Shown: positions 59,945 to 64,000 of the stretch, piece after piece
Position numbering within the stretch: the first letter of the stretch is position 1
Layout of the letters: every line of letters starts with the position of its first letter
Assembly (NCBI GenBank): GCA_044228435.1
Contig: JBGAUW010000001.1
Span: 62,001 to 126,000, forward strand
DNA length: 64,000 nucleotides
Direction: 5' to 3'
From: Bog-950 sp044228435
GTDB lineage: Bacteria > Bacteroidota > Bacteroidia > Chitinophagales > LD1
Notes under the pieces: generated by a model
What the model was told of the DNA's origin: nothing
Database searches by the model: none
Seen by the model: the letters and a program-made list of their open reading frames with translations, nothing else
Program-made: the position numbers and the translations under genes

Positions 59945-62399
59945 TTTTTGGGTTGCCTGCATTAATATGCCTTACCCCCACAAAGGTTGATGCAAGGGTA
60001 GTAAAAGCAATAATAGTTACCGAACTAAGGGGCATTAGTATTGCAGCCATTACCGGGCTCATAGTTCCCTGCACAGCCAGATAAATACCCAGACAATTGT
60101 ATAATAACGATATAACGAAACTTGCCTTTATAACATTAACGCTGTTTTTACTTACCAGTAGCAGGTTAGCAATATTTTCAAACTGCTCTGCATCTATAAT
60201 CGCATCGCAGGCCGGCGAAAAATTATTTACATCATCACTTATTACCATACCTGCGTTAGCTTGTTTAAGCGCCCCGGCGTCATTAAGCCCATCGCCCACC
60301 ATTAGCACATGGCGCCCTTGCTTTTGCAGGTCTTTTATAAACTCAAGCTTACCCGCCGGGTGACGGTTAAACACCAAATTCTCTTCGGCCACATACTGCT
60401 TTAAAAAATTCTTCTCAGCATCGTTATCCCCGCTTAGCACATATACATTATAGTTGGTGCGCAGCTGCTTAATTAAACTGCCAAACCCACGCCTGTATTC
60501 ATTTTTAATTAAAAAAAAGCCCAACACCTCTCCTTCTATACTTACATAAACTTTACTGGCATGCCTAAAATCCGACTCCGCATTTACACCGGGATAGTTT
60601 TCGCCATATATATATTTCTTCGACCCTGCCTTTACATGCTGTTCGTTTATCCAGCCTTCCAGCCCTCTTCCCTCCTGCTCGGCAAAACTCTCTGCCTCGT
60701 AGCGGGTAACAGCATCCAGAAGGGTGTTCACTTTTTTGCTAAGCGGGTGCGATGAATGATAAACTAACGATTTTACAAGTTTCAACTCTTCGGCATTCAA
60801 ACCATCTACGTTTGGCCTACAGCTTATAAAATCAATCTTAGCTTCTTTGGTGTTGGTTAATGTGCCTGTTTTATCAAAAACAAGCGTATCTATCTGCGCC
60901 AGTTTTTCTATGGTAAGCGCATTTTTTAAAAACATTTTACCGCGGCCTAACAACCTAAGCACATTACCCAGTGTAAATGGCGATGATAGAGCCAATGCAC
61001 AAGGGCAGGCTATTATAAGTACCGATGTAAAAGCATTAATTGCCTTTTGCAAATCGCTGGCCCACCAATAAGCCATAGCCATACCTGCAATAAGTATTAT
61101 TACAGGAGTAAACCAACGGCTAACCTGCGTGGCTATAGAGGTAATTACCTGACCACCGCTCTTTTCAAAAGCAGCATCGTTCCACAACTGTGTTAAATAC
61201 GATTGAGATACTTCCTTAACCACTTCTAACTCAACCGTACTGCCCACCTGCTTACCACCCGCATAAATGGTATCGCCCTGTATTTTATTGATAGGGGTAG
61301 CCTCGCCGGTAACAAAACTATAATCAATATTTGCACTACCCGATATTAGCACAGCATCGGCTGGCACCAGTTCCATGTTACGAACCAAAATGCGGTCGCC
61401 GGTGCGCAGTTTAACCAGGGGAATCTGCTGCTCCTTACCATTACTTTTTACTGTAACAGCTACCGGAAAATACGATTGATAATCACGCTCGAAAGAGAGA
61501 GCTTCGTATGTTTTGTTCTGAAATAAACGTCCCACCAACATCAACAGCACCAGGCTGGCAAGTGTATCAAAATAACCAGCCCCCGTATGCGAAAAAATTT
61601 CGTAGCTGCTACGCACAAACATGGCCATTATACCCAGCACAATAGGCACATCCATATTCAGCGTTCTTTGCCTTAGTGCTGTATAAGCGCTTACAAAAAA
61701 CTCGCGGGCGCAAAAAAGAAGCACCGGCAGCGCCAGTAAAAAATTTAAATACCCAAAAAACTTCCGCAACGGACTTTCTGTAATCGCATTTAGGCCCAAA
61801 TATTCCGGAAAGCTTAGCAACATGATATTTCCAAATGCAAAAAATGCCACCCCGATTTTAAGGTAGTATTGTTGCATGGTGCGGTTGCGCTCTTTATGCG
61901 TAAGGCTATCTAATTGTATTACGGGTTCGTAACCTATGGCGGCCAATTGCTCTACCACACTTCTCAGTGTGGTTTTGCTATTGTCAAAAGTTATTTGTAC
62001 TTCGCGGCGGGTAAAATGCACCTTGCTGCTCACCACGCCGGGGTAAATGCGGTAAAGGTTTTCGAGCAGGTAAATACACGAGGTGCAATGTATTTTAGGT
62101 ATATAAAAATTTACCTTACTAAGCTTACCGTTATTAAATTGTATAAGCTTTTGTTTTACCTGTTCATCATCCAGGTATTCGTAACGGCGACGGGCCGGTT
62201 GTTCTTTTAAAGATGCCCCCGGCTGATTATTGAGGGTATAAAACTCGCCCAGGCCATTGTTATTCAATATTTCGTACACACTTTGGCAGCCCCGGCAACA
62301 AAATATTTTGCTGTAAGCCACCAAGTGTCCATCGCAACCGGTACCGCAATGGTAGCATACCGTGCCAACTGCTTTGTTTTCTATTCCCCCGCCTTTCAT
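59934..62399 (-). CDS. ccoI: Copper-transporting P1B-type ATPase, CcoI/FixI-like
   Basis: This 821-residue ATPase starts with a cysteine-rich metal-binding domain (CYHCGTGC ... FCCRGCQSVYEIL), then an HMA domain (IHCTSCIYLLENLYR, ~105). Next are the membrane CPC motif (ACPCALALSSP, ~463), phosphorylation site DKTGTLT (~505), the HP motif (SSHPLSKKV) and the hinge GDGLNDAGAL. The N-terminal extra domain is characteristic of the CcoI/FixI group, which exports copper for cbb3 oxidase assembly. It follows the small membrane gene by 24 bp; the pair has an FNR-like promoter. Confidence 0.93.
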   Translation of the reverse strand: MKGGGIENKAVGTVCYHCGTGCDGHLVAYSKIFCCRGCQSVYEILNNNGLGEFYTLNNQPGASLKEQPARRRYEYLDDEQVKQKLIQFNNGKLSKVNFYIPKIHCTSCIYLLENLYRIYPGVVSSKVHFTRREVQITFDNSKTTLRSVVEQLAAIGYEPVIQLDSLTHKERNRTMQQYYLKIGVAFFAFGNIMLLSFPEYLGLNAITESPLRKFFGYLNFLLALPVLLFCAREFFVSAYTALRQRTLNMDVPIVLGIMAMFVRSSYEIFSHTGAGYFDTLASLVLLMLVGRLFQNKTYEALSFERDYQSYFPVAVTVKSNGKEQQIPLVKLRTGDRILVRNMELVPADAVLISGSANIDYSFVTGEATPINKIQGDTIYAGGKQVGSTVELEVVKEVSQSYLTQLWNDAAFEKSGGQVITSIATQVSRWFTPVIILIAGMAMAYWWASDLQKAINAFTSVLIIACPCALALSSPFTLGNVLRLLGRGKMFLKNALTIEKLAQIDTLVFDKTGTLTNTKEAKIDFISCRPNVDGLNAEELKLVKSLVYHSSHPLSKKVNTLLDAVTRYEAESFAEQEGRGLEGWINEQHVKAGSKKYIYGENYPGVNAESDFRHASKVYVSIEGEVLGFFLIKNEYRRGFGSLIKQLRTNYNVYVLSGDNDAEKNFLKQYVAEENLVFNRHPAGKLEFIKDLQKQGRHVLMVGDGLNDAGALKQANAGMVISDDVNNFSPACDAIIDAEQFENIANLLLVSKNSVNVIKASFVISLLYNCLGIYLAVQGTMSPVMAAILMPLSSVTIIAFTTLASTFVGVRHINAGNPKTML

Positions 62400-62423
62400 A
62401 AGCAGTTTTAAATTCTATATATT

Positions 62424-62621
62424 CTAATATACCTTAGATGTGTTCACATCCAGCATAGCATACAAAGGGCACCACATTAATACCACGGTAGCAAACAGTA
62501 TGGTACCCGGTATTACTAATATCCAGGCTACTGTGCCTCCAAAAATTACAGCATAACAAAGTGTAACTAAAAAGAATAACGTTCTTAAATAACCGTCAAC
62601 AGCGCCTACATTCGTTTTCAT
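62424..62621 (-). CDS. DUF2892 (YgaP-type) small membrane protein
   Basis: This 65-residue protein begins MKTNVGAVDGYLRTLFFLVT and has two hydrophobic helices ending PLYAMLDVNTSKVY. That matches the inner-membrane YgaP_TM/DUF2892 family, which in other proteins accompanies rhodanese domains. It is co-transcribed with ccoI (24-bp gap). The function is not established. Confidence 0.82.
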   Translation of the reverse strand: MKTNVGAVDGYLRTLFFLVTLCYAVIFGGTVAWILVIPGTILFATVVLMWCPLYAMLDVNTSKVY

Positions 62622-62656
62622 AATTTTACGTTTTATTGTTTAGTAATTATTACGTG

Positions 62657-62666
62657 GCAAAGGTGC
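62657..62666 (-). promoter_or_regulatory. -7-like element of the ccoI operon
   Basis: The minus strand reads GCACCTTTGC, identical to the element in front of ccoS. Confidence 0.6.
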
Positions 62667-62710
62667 CTAATGGCTTAGGTGATGCTAATGAGGCTTATCA
62701 ATAAAAAACA

Positions 62711-62722
62711 TGATAAAAGTCA
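62711..62722. promoter_or_regulatory. FNR-like box of the ccoI operon
   Basis: TGATAAAAGTCA (minus strand TGACTTTTATCA) matches TGAY-N4-RTCA. It is 44 bp from the -7-like element, exactly as at ccoS. Confidence 0.65.
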
Positions 62723-62795
62723 GCATTTAATTCTTTACAACAGGCTGTATTGCTTGTCTCTTGGTCTTTTAGGTTTTATTTTTCAAAACTAATTT

Positions 62796-62804
62796 CACCT
62801 TTGC
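62796..62804 (+). promoter_or_regulatory. -7 promoter box of the M42 peptidase gene
   Basis: CACCTTTGC lies 25 nt before the ATG at 62830, the same TAnnTTTGC variant as the cco promoters but without an FNR-like box at 44 bp. Confidence 0.5.
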
Positions 62805-62829
62805 CGTTCCAAAAATTTAAACATTACTT

Positions 62830-63837
62830 ATGCTCAACTACCAGACCTTACAGCAATTAGTAAATATAGATTCACCCACCGGCTACACCCAACATGCCAG
62901 CAAATACATTTTTGATGAATTGACCCGCATTGGCTATACGCCGGAGTATACCCATAAAGGAGCCGTAAAATGCAAGCTGGGTAATAGCCCAACCCTGGCC
63001 ATAGCCGCCCATGTAGATACCCTAGGGGCAATAGTATCGGGTATTAAAACCGATGGCACTTTAAATTTTAGCGCCCTTGGGGGCTTGTTACTAACCAGCG
63101 CCGAGGGTGAATACGTGAATATTATAACACATAGTGGTAAGGTATACACCGGAACGCTGTTGTTCGATAACCCCTCGGCACATGCCAATAAGGACCGTGA
63201 AACTAAAAACCGTACTACATATAATATGCACGTGCGTATTGATGAAGAGGTTTATACTAAAAACGATGTAACCAAACTTGGTATAAGTGTTGGCGATATT
63301 ATAGCCTTTGAACCGCGCTACCGCGAGTACGAAAACGGCTTTATAAAATCACGCTTTATGGATAACAAGGCTGGCTGTTTTGTATTGTTTGAAATTGCCC
63401 GGTATTGTAAAGAAAAAAACCTGAGCCCCGCGGTAGAATTATTCTTCTCCACCTACGAAGAAGTAGGGCACGGTGGAACCGTGGGCTATAGCGACTCTAT
63501 TAAGGATTTACTGGTAATTGATATGGGCGTTTTGGGTGAGGCTTGCGAAGGCAACGAGGTAAAATGCTCTATATGTGCTAAAGATTCGTCGGGCCCTTAC
63601 GATTATGATTTCCGCAAAACGCTGGTTGATTTGGCACTGGCCAATAACATACCCTACGCTGTAGATGTTTACCCTTACTACGGCAGTGATGGTAGTGCAG
63701 CATTACGCGCAGGTAAAGACTATAAAGTGGCCCTTATTGGCCCGGGAGTGGCTGCCAGCCACGGCGTAGAGCGCACTCATAAAAAAGGGATTGAAGCTAC
63801 TATTAATTTATCTATTAAATACATTCAAAGCAGGTAA
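62830..63837 (+). CDS. M42-family metalloaminopeptidase
   Basis: This 335-residue protein has the two-zinc M42 motifs: AIAAHVDTLG (His ~62), SRFMDNKAGC (Asp ~178), FSTYEEVGHGG (Glu ~210), LVIDMGVLGE (Asp ~230) and AASHGVERTHKKG (His ~312). M42 enzymes are cytosolic oligomeric glutamyl or leucyl aminopeptidases that finish peptide turnover. It is monocistronic, with a -7 box upstream and a strong terminator downstream. Confidence 0.9.
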   Translation: MLNYQTLQQLVNIDSPTGYTQHASKYIFDELTRIGYTPEYTHKGAVKCKLGNSPTLAIAAHVDTLGAIVSGIKTDGTLNFSALGGLLLTSAEGEYVNIITHSGKVYTGTLLFDNPSAHANKDRETKNRTTYNMHVRIDEEVYTKNDVTKLGISVGDIIAFEPRYREYENGFIKSRFMDNKAGCFVLFEIARYCKEKNLSPAVELFFSTYEEVGHGGTVGYSDSIKDLLVIDMGVLGEACEGNEVKCSICAKDSSGPYDYDFRKTLVDLALANNIPYAVDVYPYYGSDGSAALRAGKDYKVALIGPGVAASHGVERTHKKGIEATINLSIKYIQSR

Positions 63838-63870
63838 GAGTTTTACCATGGTTATGGTTACCCTAAAAGC

Positions 63871-63908
63871 AAAAAAGCCCGCAACGGAAATGGCTGCGGG
63901 CTTTTTTT
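63871..63908. terminator. Bidirectional rho-independent terminator
   Basis: AAAAAAGCCCGCA (63871-63883) pairs with TGCGGGCTTTTTT (63895-63907) around an 11-nt loop, with T and A runs on both sides. It separates the M42 gene from the convergent gene at the window edge. Confidence 0.88.
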
Positions 63909-63923
63909 AACTATAAAACTTAA

Positions 63924-64000
63924 TTATTTCTTCTTTTTAGGGGCAGTGCCTTCTGATTTAAACAAGCTAACCACTTTAGATGCATCGGTTGTATTGGCAA
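63924..64000 (-). CDS. C-terminal fragment of a lysine-tailed protein
   Basis: The last 25 codons of a minus-strand gene are visible, ending DASKVVSLFKSEGTAPKKKK and a TAA stop (63924-63926). The rest lies beyond the window. The basic tail suggests a nucleic-acid-binding or ribosome-associated protein, but the family cannot be assigned. Confidence 0.6.
   Translation of the reverse strand, partial: ANTTDASKVVSLFKSEGTAPKKKK

Overview
The window comes from a member of the Bacteroidetes (Bacteroidota), probably a free-living Chitinophagales or Sphingobacteria-type organism. The evidence is TAnnTTTG-type -7 promoter boxes, few Shine-Dalgarno sequences, a type IX secretion (Por) C-terminal sorting domain, a fused CcoN-CcoO cytochrome oxidase subunit, and several Bacteroidetes-typical families (MnmD, PspC-like protein, the NYQA-type N-terminal domain of collagen-like proteins). 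No tRNA, rRNA, CRISPR array, insertion sequence or prophage was seen. The only RNA gene found is the small SRP RNA.

Layout. 1-4783: an AddAB/RecBCD-like recombination pair (the nuclease is cut by the window edge). 5012-10002: tRNA-modifying MnmD, a radical-SAM/TIGR03915-type DNA-repair pair, an SDR oxidoreductase and ornithine aminotransferase. 10347-12873: a small unknown protein with a good promoter, a PspC-like membrane protein and an acyl-CoA carboxylase carboxyltransferase subunit. 13148-17113: a two-gene operon of a secreted collagen-like protein ending in a rearranged tail-collar domain, followed by a subtilase with a CUB domain. 17114-18171: the SRP RNA and a gene-free stretch with a 113-bp hairpin element. 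18172-22382: four tightly packed genes (fibre-like protein, beta-barrel, T9SS cargo, lipoprotein). 22777-31380: a giant cyclic beta-glucan synthase. 31643-34940: small unknown proteins, an M28 peptidase and a helical protein. 35157-45920: a 3587-residue secreted fibre with a collagen-like stalk, YadA-head-like beta-roll repeats, repeated fibre modules and a C-terminal S74 self-cleaving chaperone.

46097-63837: a signalling and microaerobic respiration region. Two multi-PAS histidine kinases and a receiver-CRP/FNR fusion regulator stand next to a complete cbb3 oxidase locus: ccoS, a ccoN-ccoO fusion, ccoQ, ccoP, ccoG and ccoH, with three further genes downstream. A divergent flavodoxin and the ccoI copper ATPase operon follow. 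Three promoters (ccoS, the ccoI operon, the first histidine kinase) carry an FNR-like TGAY-N4-RTCA box exactly 44 bp upstream of a TTGC-ending -7-like element. This suggests one regulon, probably read by the receiver-CRP fusion or another CRP/FNR paralogue.

The most unusual content is the surface-fibre material (13-22 kb and 35-46 kb) and the shared FNR-like promoter architecture. Functions given for named families rest on motifs read by eye; no database search was run.
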